Positions 16,858-24,529 of a stretch of 64,000 bases of DNA are shown one piece after another. Source of the stretch: Nonomuraea sp. SBT364 (lineage in GTDB: Bacteria; Actinomycetota; Actinomycetes; Streptosporangiales; Streptosporangiaceae); the NCBI RefSeq assembly GCF_001083785.1, contig NZ_LAVL01000002.1:1-64000 (forward strand). Reading direction: 5' to 3'. The notes under the pieces are model-generated. The model saw only the letters and a list, made by a program, of their open reading frames with translations, ran no database searches and was not told the origin of the DNA. A program made the translations under genes and the position numbers. The number at the start of each line of letters is the position of its first letter. Within the stretch, counting starts at the first letter, position 1.

Positions 16858-18026
16858 CGGGGCTCGACGCGGCCGTCGCCGGCATCGGCGCGACGGACTT
16901 CAGCAAGGACTCGGGCCGCTCGGAGCTGCGGCTGGCGGCCGAGGCGGTGCTCGCCGCGCTCGACGACGCCGGGCTGTCCCCGGCCGAGGTCGACGGCATG
17001 GTCACCTTCACCCAGGACGCCAACCAGGAGATCGCCGTCGCCCGCGAGGTGGGCATCGGTGACCTGCGTTTCTTCTCGCGGGTCGACTACGGCGGCGGCG
17101 CGGCGTGCGCGACCGTGGCGCACGCGGCCATGGCCGTGACGACCGGGGCGGCCCGCGCGGTCGTCTGCTACCGGGCCTTCAACGAGCGCTCCGGGCGCCG
17201 GTTCGGCCAGCCGGACGCCGGGCTCGGCGGGCAGCCGTCCTCGCAGGGCATGGAGATGAGCTGGCACGTGCCGTACGGGCTGGTGACGCCCGCCGCCTGG
17301 GTGGCCATGTTCGCCCGCCGCTACCTGCACACCTACGGCGCGACGTCCGAGGACCTCGGCCGGGTGGCGGTCGCCATGCGCCGGCACGCGGCGACGAACC
17401 CGGCGGCCTGGTTCCACGGGCGGCCGATCACGCTGGCCGATCACCAGGCGTCGCGGTGGATCGCCGAGCCGCTGCGGCTGCTCGACTGCTGCCAGGAGAG
17501 CGACGGCGCGGTGGCGCTCGTCGTCACCACCACCGGGCGCGCCCGCGACCTGCGCCGCACCCCGGCCGTCGTGACCGCCGCCGCCCAGGGCTCCGGCGCC
17601 GGGCAGATGATGATGACGAGCTACTACCGCGATGACATGACCGGCCTGCCGGAGATGTCAGTGGTCGGCAGCAGGTTGTGGGAGATGTCCGGGCTGACGC
17701 CCGCTGACATCCAGACCGCGATCCTGTACGACCACTTCACCCCGTTCGTGCTGACGCAGCTGGAGGAGCTGGGGTTCTGCGGGCGCGGCGAGGCCGCCGG
17801 GTACGTGCGCGACGGCGGCATCGAGCTCGGCGGGCGGCTGCCGGTGAACCCGCACGGCGGGCAGCTCGGCGAGGCGTACATCCACGGCATGAACGGCATC
17901 GCCGAGGCCGTGCGCCAGCTCCGCGGGACGGCCGCCAACCAGGTGAGCGGGGTGCGGAACGTGCTGGTGACCGCGGGCACCGGGGTGCCTACCAGCGGGC
18001 TGATCCTGTCCGGCGTGTCGAATTGA
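16854..18026 (+). CDS. ltp2: thiolase-family lipid-transfer protein, Ltp2-like aldolase
   Basis: 390 aa, SCP-x/thiolase superfamily. Unlike true thiolases it lacks the nucleophile cysteine at the usual position (RVDYGGGAACATVAHAA region) and instead keeps tyrosine-containing motifs YDHFTPF and GEAYIHGMNG. These are the signature of Ltp2-type retro-aldolases that release propionyl-CoA from the 17-hydroxy steroid-CoA, giving the 17-keto ring. Ltp2 works bound to the DUF35 domain of ChsH2, encoded two genes upstream. Length and position match the mycobacterial igr operon. This is the last gene of the coupled run. Confidence 0.85.
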   Translation: MTGLDAAVAGIGATDFSKDSGRSELRLAAEAVLAALDDAGLSPAEVDGMVTFTQDANQEIAVAREVGIGDLRFFSRVDYGGGAACATVAHAAMAVTTGAARAVVCYRAFNERSGRRFGQPDAGLGGQPSSQGMEMSWHVPYGLVTPAAWVAMFARRYLHTYGATSEDLGRVAVAMRRHAATNPAAWFHGRPITLADHQASRWIAEPLRLLDCCQESDGAVALVVTTTGRARDLRRTPAVVTAAAQGSGAGQMMMTSYYRDDMTGLPEMSVVGSRLWEMSGLTPADIQTAILYDHFTPFVLTQLEELGFCGRGEAAGYVRDGGIELGGRLPVNPHGGQLGEAYIHGMNGIAEAVRQLRGTAANQVSGVRNVLVTAGTGVPTSGLILSGVSN

Positions 18027-18049
18027 TCACTGTGGGTAGCCATGCGTAC

Positions 18050-18768
18050 ATGATCGGATATCTGCTGGTCCAGCCGGAGCTGAAGATCGACTGGACCAAG
18101 ATGCCCACGTACAACACGATCATGGCCGTCGCGGCGGGCGTGGGGCTGGTGCTCGTGGTCGGCTTCGGCAGGAAGCTGCTGCGCGGCGAGCCGATGGAGC
18201 ACGTGGAGGGGTGGGCGCTGGCGTTCGGCGTGCTCGGCGCGATCCTGACCGCCACCGGGCTGCACATGACGCTCACCTGGCCGCTGGCCGGGCAGGGGTT
18301 CCCGTTCGACAACATCATCTTCGGCGAGCCGTCGCTCGCGTTCGGCGTGATGCTGCTCGCGGCCGCCCTCTACCTGTGGAAGCGCTGGGCACCGCCGCCG
18401 GCCGCGGCCGACCGGCGCGAGGTCGTGGCGCGGGTGGCGGGGCCGGTCTCGGTGTTCGCCTTCGGGATGGGGCTGGCCTGCTTCGGCATCGCCGCCGCCG
18501 GGTGGACGTACACGCTGTTCGCCGCGCCGCCGCAGGAGCCGATCTCCGGGGCGTTCGCGGACCTGCCGATGCTGGAGGCGACGTTCATCTCCGGGCTGTA
18601 CGTGCTGGTGGGCGTGGGGGCGGTGCTCTTCCCGTTCGCGCTGCGGGCCCGGGGCGGGCCCGCAGCGACGGTGACGGGGGGTGCTGGCTGGTCGCCGGGG
18701 TGGTGTTCACGCTGTTCGGGGCGTTGAACTACTTCACGCACATCGGGCTGATCGTCAACACCATGTGA
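18050..18768 (+). pseudogene. DUF981 family membrane protein, frameshifted near 3' end
   Basis: The frame starting at ATG 18050 (TTG 18023 and GTG 18032 are alternatives) encodes five or six hydrophobic helices with the PTYNTIMAVAAG start and GLHMTLTWPL motif I associate with DUF981 proteins. At a run of six Gs (18676-18681) the frame goes wrong and ends shortly after in non-membrane sequence. The next frame instead continues CWLVAGVVFTLFGALNYFTH to a stop at 18766-18768, clearly the missing last helix. One extra G would restore a full-length protein. This is either a true frameshift or a homopolymer sequencing error. Function of the family is unknown. Confidence 0.7.
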
Positions 18769-18774
18769 CGGCCG

Positions 18775-20241
18775 TCATGGGCTGACGATCATCGGGACCG
18801 AGAAGAAGACGATCATCGCGATCACCACGCAGATCAGGAACCCGGTGACCTCCCAGGCCCAGTCATGGTGCCTGCGGCGCTTCTTCCCGGCCTTGCCCTT
18901 GGGCCGCGCGCCGGCCTTGCGCGGGCCCGGCGCCTTCCGGGGGGCCGGTGTCTGCCGCGCGGGCCTGGTCCGAGCCTCCGGGACGCTCGCCGCTAGAGCG
19001 TCCGTCCCGGACGTCTCCGTCCTCAGAAGGGTCTTCTCGGGCGCGTCCGCCGGTCCGGTGACGTCGCCGTCCGGGAGCGCCGCCTCCGGGGCCTCGCGGG
19101 ACGCGGGCACGGGGGACGGCTCCGGTGGCAGGGGCATCCGGTAGACCGGCTCCTTGGCCTGCGTGCGGGGCGTGAACAGGGGCCCGGGGTCGCGCAGGCT
19201 CCGGATGTCGCCGACGGCGGGCAGCTCCTGGGTCACCGGCTCGTCGTCCAGCACGTCCGCCGGGACCGGCGCGGGCATGATGAAGGGCCGCTCCAGACGC
19301 GGCTCGGGATCGCGCGCGGGTGCGGGTGCGGGTGGTGGCGCGGGGGTGTCGGCGGCCGCCCTGCGCCTGGGCTCGAAGGCGGCGAACGGGGTGGCCGGGG
19401 CGGCCTCGAAGGCGCGGAACGACGACGGCCGGCCGGTGCGCTCCGGGGAGGGCGCCAACGGGTCGCGCAGCTTGGGCATCGGCGCCGTGGTGGCGTCGTG
19501 GTCGGGGACGCGCGACGGCGACGGCGGGGTGAGCAGTTCGGCGGGGAAGATGCCGGTGGTGCTCGCCGGGTCGGCCTGCCCCAGCGGCAGCGGCCAGGTG
19601 GGCGGCACGGGCCAGCGCGGCTTGACGAACATCGGCGCGGGCTCCGCCGTACGGGATCCCGCGAAGTGGACACGCAGCGCCGCCGGCGGCGTGGGCCACG
19701 GCAGGCGGCCCAGCACGTCGCGCAGCGGCGCGACCGACAGCGCGCCGTAGACGTCGGCGACCGGCTTGGACACGCGCCCGCCGGTGCCGGCCAGCGCCAG
19801 CCCGAGCGCCTGGGTGAATCGGTGCGCCACGCTGACCGCCAGCTCCTCGGCGGTGTCGGGCGCCACGTCGAGCACCCAGGCGAGCTCCTCCCGGTTCAGT
19901 CCGCACACCTGGCACAGCACGAGCACCTCGCGCTGTTGCGGGCGCAGCTCGCGCAGCGTCCGCTCGACCAGCGCCGAGGCGGGGTCGATGAGCGGATCGA
20001 CGACGGGTGGCGCGTAGACGACGTCGCGGCGGAAGATCTCGCGACGGGCGTAGGCGTACAGGGCGGCACGCGGGGGCGGCTGCGACGGCACGCCGGCGAG
20101 CACGGTCGCCAGGACGTCTGCCGCGGAGCCCGGGTCGCCGAGCTGGTCCGCGCAGTACGCGAACAGCCCGGCGGCGTGACGGTCGTAGAGCTCTGCGATC
20201 AGCTCGGGACGCGAGTGCTGACCGGTGAGCGAGTGTGTCAC
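18775..20241 (-). CDS. sigma-70-like protein with proline-rich linker and C-terminal membrane anchor
   Basis: 488 aa from GTG 20241 (GAGGA about 10 bases upstream; the frame extends to 20313). Residues 10-170 resemble an ECF sigma factor: a region-2-like ELYDRHAAGLFAYCADQL and a region-4-like LRPQQREVLVLCQVCGL with the helix NREELAWVLDVAPDTAEEL. Then follow about 270 Pro/Ala-rich residues, a Lys/Arg-rich stretch (KGKAGKKRRRHH) and one hydrophobic helix (GFLICVVIAMIVFFSV) at the very C-terminus. A sigma-like domain tethered to the membrane is unusual. It could be held inactive until proteolysis, or be no sigma factor at all but a degenerate relative. It is divergent from the osmoprotectant operon. 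Confidence 0.72.
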   Translation of the reverse strand: MTHSLTGQHSRPELIAELYDRHAAGLFAYCADQLGDPGSAADVLATVLAGVPSQPPPRAALYAYARREIFRRDVVYAPPVVDPLIDPASALVERTLRELRPQQREVLVLCQVCGLNREELAWVLDVAPDTAEELAVSVAHRFTQALGLALAGTGGRVSKPVADVYGALSVAPLRDVLGRLPWPTPPAALRVHFAGSRTAEPAPMFVKPRWPVPPTWPLPLGQADPASTTGIFPAELLTPPSPSRVPDHDATTAPMPKLRDPLAPSPERTGRPSSFRAFEAAPATPFAAFEPRRRAAADTPAPPPAPAPARDPEPRLERPFIMPAPVPADVLDDEPVTQELPAVGDIRSLRDPGPLFTPRTQAKEPVYRMPLPPEPSPVPASREAPEAALPDGDVTGPADAPEKTLLRTETSGTDALAASVPEARTRPARQTPAPRKAPGPRKAGARPKGKAGKKRRRHHDWAWEVTGFLICVVIAMIVFFSVPMIVSP

Positions 20242-20458
20242 GTGACCGGATCCTCTTACTGGAAAAGCGGACGCTGCGGGGTGAGGGTGCGGCGTCAGAG
20301 TATGTGGAGGCAATCATGCCAACTCCACCCAGGCCGGCGCACTACCAGATCACGAATTCGTACGGAATCGCAGGTCAGTGAACCGCTTAACCTCGGCCCG
20401 ATGGGACAGACCACGCCCAATCGCCGTAGGGTGGTTGCCGTTAGATCATGCGGCGGTC

Positions 20459-20485
20459 GTGGCAGGGGGGCCTCGGCCCTGCCAC
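20459..20485 (+). promoter_or_regulatory. 9-bp-stem hairpin in leader of osmoprotectant operon
   Basis: GTGGCAGGG (20459-20467) and CCCTGCCAC (20477-20485) form a perfect stem with a 9-base loop. It ends 18 bases before the GTG start and just before the GGAAGG ribosome binding site. No T-run follows, so it is not a standard terminator; an attenuating or stabilising leader element is more likely. Confidence 0.5.
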
Positions 20486-20502
20486 GAAGCGGAAGGTCGC
20501 GC

Positions 20503-21462
20503 GTGATCACATTCGACGCTGTCACCAAACGCTACCCAGACGGAACGGTAGCCGTGGACCGCCTCAGCCTGGAGGCGCCCACGGGTGAGATCACCGTGTT
20601 CGTCGGCCCTTCGGGCTGCGGGAAGACGACGTCACTGCGGATGATCAACCGGATGATCGACGCCACCGAAGGGCGCATCCTGCTCGACGGGGAGCCGGTC
20701 CAGAACATCGACCCGCCGACGCTGCGGCGCGGCATCGGGTACGTGATCCAGCAGGCCGGTCTCTTCCCGCACCGGAAGATCCTGGACAACGTCGCCACGG
20801 TGCCCTACCTGCTCGGCTGGGATCGCGGGAAGGCCCGCGACCGAGCCATGGAGCTGCTGGAGCGCGTCGGGCTCGACCCGGCGCTGGCCGGGCGCTACCC
20901 GTTCCAGCTCTCCGGCGGGCAGCAACAGCGGGTGGGCGTGGCCAGGGCGCTGGCCGCCGATCCGCCGGTGCTGCTGATGGACGAGCCGTTCAGCGCCGTC
21001 GACCCGGTGGTCCGCACCAGCCTGCAGGACGAGCTGCTGCGGCTCCAGGCGGAGCTGAACAAGACGATCGTGTTCGTCACCCACGACATCGACGAGGCCA
21101 TCAAGCTCGGCGACCGGGTGGCGGTGCTGCGCGTGGGCGGCAAGCTGGCGCAGCTCGCCGACCCCAAGACTCTGCTGTCGGAGCCGGCCGACGACTTCGT
21201 CCGTGAGTTCCTGGGCCGCGACCGGGGCATCCGCCGCCTGCAGTTCGTCTCCACCGAGGGCCTGCGGCTCCGTACCGACCTGCCGGCCCCCGAGGGGGCG
21301 GGCACCTACCTGCACGGCAAGGACTCCCTGCGGACCGCGCTCGACGCGGCGCTGCTGTCGCCCACGGGCAGCGCGGTGGCCGTGGACGAGCGGGGCGAGG
21401 TCGTCGGCGTGGCCACCAGGGAGGCGCTCGACGAGGCGCTGGCGGAGGCCGCGCATGGGTGA
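20503..21462 (+). CDS. osmoprotectant (glycine betaine/choline) ABC transporter ATPase
   Basis: 319 aa from GTG 20503 with GGAAGG upstream. The ABC motifs are complete: Walker A GPSGCGKTTS (residues 35-44), Q-loop, signature LSGGQQQRVGVARAL, Walker B VLLMDEPF, H-loop VTHDIDEA. After residue 245 there is a single CBS-like module (RTALDAALL, VAVDERGEVVGVATREAL), typical of OpuBA/OpuCA-type ATPases that sense ionic strength. It energises uptake by the two permeases and the lipoprotein encoded next. The 3' end overlaps the first permease start. Confidence 0.92.
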   Translation: MITFDAVTKRYPDGTVAVDRLSLEAPTGEITVFVGPSGCGKTTSLRMINRMIDATEGRILLDGEPVQNIDPPTLRRGIGYVIQQAGLFPHRKILDNVATVPYLLGWDRGKARDRAMELLERVGLDPALAGRYPFQLSGGQQQRVGVARALAADPPVLLMDEPFSAVDPVVRTSLQDELLRLQAELNKTIVFVTHDIDEAIKLGDRVAVLRVGGKLAQLADPKTLLSEPADDFVREFLGRDRGIRRLQFVSTEGLRLRTDLPAPEGAGTYLHGKDSLRTALDAALLSPTGSAVAVDERGEVVGVATREALDEALAEAAHG

Positions 21463-22129
21463 CGGGCCGCCCACACTCTGGGAGTGGATCGCGCGCAACT
21501 GGGACACCGGGCGGGTCGGCAGCATCAGGGACCTGCTCGGCGACCACCTGCTCATGTCGCTCGTCCCGATCGTGCTCGGCCTGGTGCTGGCCCTGCCGCT
21601 GGGCCTGGCCAGCGTGCGGTGGCGGTGGCTCTACCAGCCGACCGCCGGCGTGTTCAACGTGATCTACGCGCTGCCGTCGCTGCCGCTGTTCATGCTGCTG
21701 ATCTCGGTCACCGGGCTGTCGCCGATGACCGTGATCATCCCGCTCACCTTCTACGCGATGGCCGTGCTCATCCCGGCCGTGGTCGACGGGATCGGCTCGG
21801 TGCCGGCCCACGTCCGCCAGTCGGCGGTGGCCATGGGCTTCACGCCGCTGCGCCGCCTGGTCCAGGTCGAGCTGCCCATCGCCGCGCCCGTGGTGATCGC
21901 CGGTCTGCGGGTGGTCGCGGTCTCCAGCATCAGCCTGGTCAGCGTGGGCGCGCTGATCGGGCAGGGCGGGCTCGGCATGCTGTTCACCAGGGCCTACCAG
22001 AACCCGTTCCTGCCGCCGGTCGTCGTCGGCATCGTGCTCATCGTGGTGCTGGCCCTGGTCGCCGACGGGCTGCTGCTCCTGGCTCAGCGGCTGCTCACCC
22101 CGTGGGTGCGGGCGAGGGGGGCGTCGTGA
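21455..22129 (+). CDS. osmoprotectant ABC transporter permease 1
   Basis: 224 aa from ATG 21455 (GGCGGAGG upstream), overlapping the ATPase stop by 8 bases. Five or six membrane helices and the EAA loop that docks on the ATPase are visible (AMGFTPLRRLVQVELP). The N-terminus WEWIARNWDTGRVG is typical of ProW/OpuBB permeases. It pairs with the second permease as a heterodimer, and its stop overlaps the next start (GTGA). Confidence 0.9.
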   Translation: MGDGPPTLWEWIARNWDTGRVGSIRDLLGDHLLMSLVPIVLGLVLALPLGLASVRWRWLYQPTAGVFNVIYALPSLPLFMLLISVTGLSPMTVIIPLTFYAMAVLIPAVVDGIGSVPAHVRQSAVAMGFTPLRRLVQVELPIAAPVVIAGLRVVAVSSISLVSVGALIGQGGLGMLFTRAYQNPFLPPVVVGIVLIVVLALVADGLLLLAQRLLTPWVRARGAS

Positions 22130-22797
22130 ACTGGCTGATCGACTTCTTCGGCGACCCCGCCCGGTGGTCGGGGCCCGACGGCATCCCCGCCCGGCTGCTG
22201 GAACACCTGGAGTTCTCCGCCCTGGCGCTCGTCCTGGCCATGCTGATCGCGGTGCCGCTCGGGCTGCTCATCGGCCACACCGGCCGGGGCGGGGTGCTCG
22301 TGGTCGTCACGGCCAACCTGGCCAGGGCGCTGCCGACGCTCGGCCTGCTGGTGCTGTTCGTGCTGCTGCTCGGCACCGCGTCGATCTGGCCGGTGATCAT
22401 TCCGCTGGTGCTGCTGGCCGTGCCTCCGATCCTGGTCAACACGTTCGAGGGCATCAGGGGAGTGGATCCCGACCTGCGCGACGCGGCGTACGGGATGGGG
22501 CTGCGCGGCGGGCAGGTGCTCGGGCGGGTGCTGGTGCCCGTCGCGCTGCCGCTCATCCTGCTCGGGCTCAGGCTCTCGGCCATCCAGGTGGTCGCGACCA
22601 CGACCGTCGCGGCCTACACCGGGCTGGGCGGGCTGGGCCGCTTCGTGATCGACGGGTTCGCGACGAAGGATTACGCGAGCGTCGTCGGGGGTTCAGTGTT
22701 GATTGTGCTGTTCGCGCTCGTGGTGCAGATCGCGTTCACCTTCGCGCAGAGGGTGACGGTCTCCCCGGGGGTGAGCCAACGCCTGAAGATTCGCTGA
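22126..22797 (+). CDS. osmoprotectant ABC transporter permease 2
   Basis: 223 aa from GTG 22126, inside the previous stop. BPD-transport family permease with the EAA-type loop AYGMGLRGGQVLGRVLVPVALP and the conserved TTTVAAYTGLGGLGRFVIDG segment. About six helices. It forms the second half of the transmembrane channel with permease 1. The intergenic gap to the binding-protein gene contains a direct repeat. Confidence 0.9.
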   Translation: MNWLIDFFGDPARWSGPDGIPARLLEHLEFSALALVLAMLIAVPLGLLIGHTGRGGVLVVVTANLARALPTLGLLVLFVLLLGTASIWPVIIPLVLLAVPPILVNTFEGIRGVDPDLRDAAYGMGLRGGQVLGRVLVPVALPLILLGLRLSAIQVVATTTVAAYTGLGGLGRFVIDGFATKDYASVVGGSVLIVLFALVVQIAFTFAQRVTVSPGVSQRLKIR

Positions 22798-22808
22798 TTT
22801 TTCGTACG

Positions 22809-22864
22809 ACCTCCCGTAAGAAGGGGGCATTTTGACTACCTCCCGCAAGAAGGGGACATTTTGA
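22809..22864 (+). repeat. 27-bp direct repeat containing the ribosome binding site
   Basis: Two nearly identical 27-base units (22809-22835 and 22838-22864) share ACCTCCCGyAAGAAGGGGrC followed by ATTTTGA and differ at two positions. The second unit supplies the AAGGGG Shine-Dalgarno and the first base of the ATG of the binding-protein gene; the first unit ends in TTTTGAC, so it lacks a start codon. Confidence 0.75.
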
Positions 22865-23787
22865 TGAGACGCATATTCAGCACCGCGGCGGTGGTCCTGT
22901 CCGCGGCGCTCACGCTGACCGCCTGCGGTGGCGGCGGCGGTGGGGGCAACCCGCTCGACACCACGAGCGCGGCGCCCACGGGCTCCGCCTCCAGTGGCGG
23001 GGGAACCGTCGTGATCGGCTCGTTCGACTTCGACGAGAGCGTGCTGCTCGGCTCGATCTACGCCCAGGCGCTTGAGGCCAAGGGCGTGACGGTCGAGGAG
23101 AAGCCCCGCATCGGCAGCCGCGAGGTCGTCTACGACCAGGTCAAGAGCGGCGGGCTCACGCTCGTGCCCGAGTACAACGGCAACCTGCTGGCCTTCATCG
23201 ACCAGCAGAACAAGGCCGCGACCACCGAAGAGGTCAACGCCGCCTTGAAGGAGAAGCTCCCCGCGGAGCTCGAAGTGCTCGACTCCTCCCCGGCCGAGGA
23301 CAAGGACACCCTGTCGATCAGCAAGGACACCCAGGCCAAGCAGTCGATCACCACGATGGAAGACCTGGCCAAGGTGTCGAAGGACATGATCGTGGGCGGC
23401 CCGCCGGAGTTCAAGAAGCGCTGGGAGGCCCCCTTCAAGGAGGTCTACGGCATCGAGTTCAAGCAGTGGAAGCCCACCGGCCCGGCCACGGCCGACGCCA
23501 TCAAGGACGGCTCCATCCAGGTCGGCAACGTCTTCTCCACCGACCCGAAGATCACCGCCAACAACCTGGTGCCGCTCGAGGACACCAAGAACATCTTCCC
23601 CGCCCAGAACGTGACCCCGCTCCTGAACAAGGCCGGGGCCACCGACGCGGTGCGCACGACCCTCAACGAGATCTCCGCCAAGCTGACGACCGATTCGCTG
23701 CTCGACATGATGCAGAAGATCGCCGTCAACAAGGACGAGCCCGCCACGGTGGCCAAGGAATGGCTGACCGCGAACGGCCTCGGCTGA
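22864..23787 (+). CDS. glycine betaine/choline ABC transporter substrate-binding lipoprotein
   Basis: 307 aa. The lipoprotein signal peptide ends in the lipobox LTAC (Cys near residue 20), followed by a Gly/Ser/Thr linker, so the protein is anchored outside the membrane. The ligand domain starts VVIGSFDFDESVLLGSIYAQALEAKG, a hallmark of OpuAC/ProX-like quaternary amine receptors, and includes LVPEYNGNLLAF. It is the last gene of the ATPase-permease-permease-receptor operon. Likely ligands are glycine betaine, choline or related osmoprotectants; the binding-box aromatic residues cannot be confirmed by eye. Confidence 0.9.
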   Translation: MRRIFSTAAVVLSAALTLTACGGGGGGGNPLDTTSAAPTGSASSGGGTVVIGSFDFDESVLLGSIYAQALEAKGVTVEEKPRIGSREVVYDQVKSGGLTLVPEYNGNLLAFIDQQNKAATTEEVNAALKEKLPAELEVLDSSPAEDKDTLSISKDTQAKQSITTMEDLAKVSKDMIVGGPPEFKKRWEAPFKEVYGIEFKQWKPTGPATADAIKDGSIQVGNVFSTDPKITANNLVPLEDTKNIFPAQNVTPLLNKAGATDAVRTTLNEISAKLTTDSLLDMMQKIAVNKDEPATVAKEWLTANGLG

Positions 23788-23824
23788 CCCGCCCGGCGGG
23801 GGCCTCATCCGTGAGGCCCTCGCC

Positions 23825-24307
23825 GTGAGCGAGTTCACCGAGGCCATGGCACAGCTCGCGGGCGGCGTGGCGGTCGTCACCGTCCGCGACGGCCGCGACG
23901 ACCTCGGCGTCACGGTCTCGGCCCTGCTGTCGGTCTCCCTGGCGCCGCCGCTCGTCCTGGTCAGCCTGTCCAGCGGCGGCTACCTCAGCGAGGTGCTGTG
24001 CCGCCAGGACCGCTGGGCGTGCTCCCTGCTCTCCTCCGGCCAGGCGGCCATGGCCAGCCGCTTCGCCGCGCCCGGCCGGCCCAGCGCCCGCCACCTCGTC
24101 GCCGGCGCCCCCCACCACCGCGGCCCCCATTCGGGCGCGCTGGTGCTGGAGGACGGCGTCGCCGCCCTTGAGGTGGAGACGTCGCAGGTGGTGCCGGCGG
24201 GGGACCACACGCTGTTCATCGCCCAGGTGCTCGCCGTCTCGTACGTGACCCCGTCACTCCAGCCGCTGGTACGGCTCCGCGGGCGGTATCGGGCGATGGA
24301 CGGGTGA
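23825..24307 (+). CDS. flavin reductase family protein (FMN-binding split barrel)
   Basis: 160 aa from GTG 23825. The sequence follows flavin:NAD(P)H oxidoreductases of the HpaC/split-barrel type: AMAQLAGGVAVVTVRDGRDDLGVTVSALLSVSLAPPLVLVSL (pattern, shown in part), with the C-terminal L-F-I-A-Q-V-L segment and final strand. These enzymes supply reduced FMN/FAD to partner monooxygenases or act as flavoproteins alone. No monooxygenase is adjacent. It is 37 bases downstream of the transporter operon, so it may be read through from it. Confidence 0.85.
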   Translation: MSEFTEAMAQLAGGVAVVTVRDGRDDLGVTVSALLSVSLAPPLVLVSLSSGGYLSEVLCRQDRWACSLLSSGQAAMASRFAAPGRPSARHLVAGAPHHRGPHSGALVLEDGVAALEVETSQVVPAGDHTLFIAQVLAVSYVTPSLQPLVRLRGRYRAMDG

Positions 24308-24363
24308 CCTGACGTCCGCCCCCGTGGCATGTCCGCCGCTCATCGCTCCTCCTCCCCTCCTGC

Positions 24364-24385
24364 GACCGGCCAGATCTGACCGGTC
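24364..24385. terminator. possible terminator hairpin between convergent genes
   Basis: GACCGG (24364-24369) pairs with CCGGTC (24380-24385) in the 222-base gap between the flavin reductase and sppA, which converge. No T-run follows. A second GC hairpin (GCGCGAAGCGC) lies near 24495-24505. The rest of the gap holds nothing I can name. Confidence 0.3.
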
Positions 24386-24529
24386 GATGGTCTGAGGGCC
24401 CTCGCGCATCCGCTGGTACGCCGATCTCGGCGAGCGGCGCCAGTGGGCGGGCACCGCTGACGGAATGTGCGGTTGCCGTGCCCTGACGATCCACGCGCGA
24501 AGCGCGCCCCCCGGGGCGGCCCTCGCCGT

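Noticed and set aside
16854..18026. Reading ltp2 as an ordinary thiolase
   Set aside because: The nucleophile cysteine context is missing and the YDHFTPF and GEAYIHG motifs plus the ChsH2 neighbour fit the aldolase type.
20352..20361. ACGAATTCGT palindrome in the sigma-like/osmoprotectant intergenic region
   Set aside because: Only 10 bases and of a kind expected by chance; no link to a known operator.
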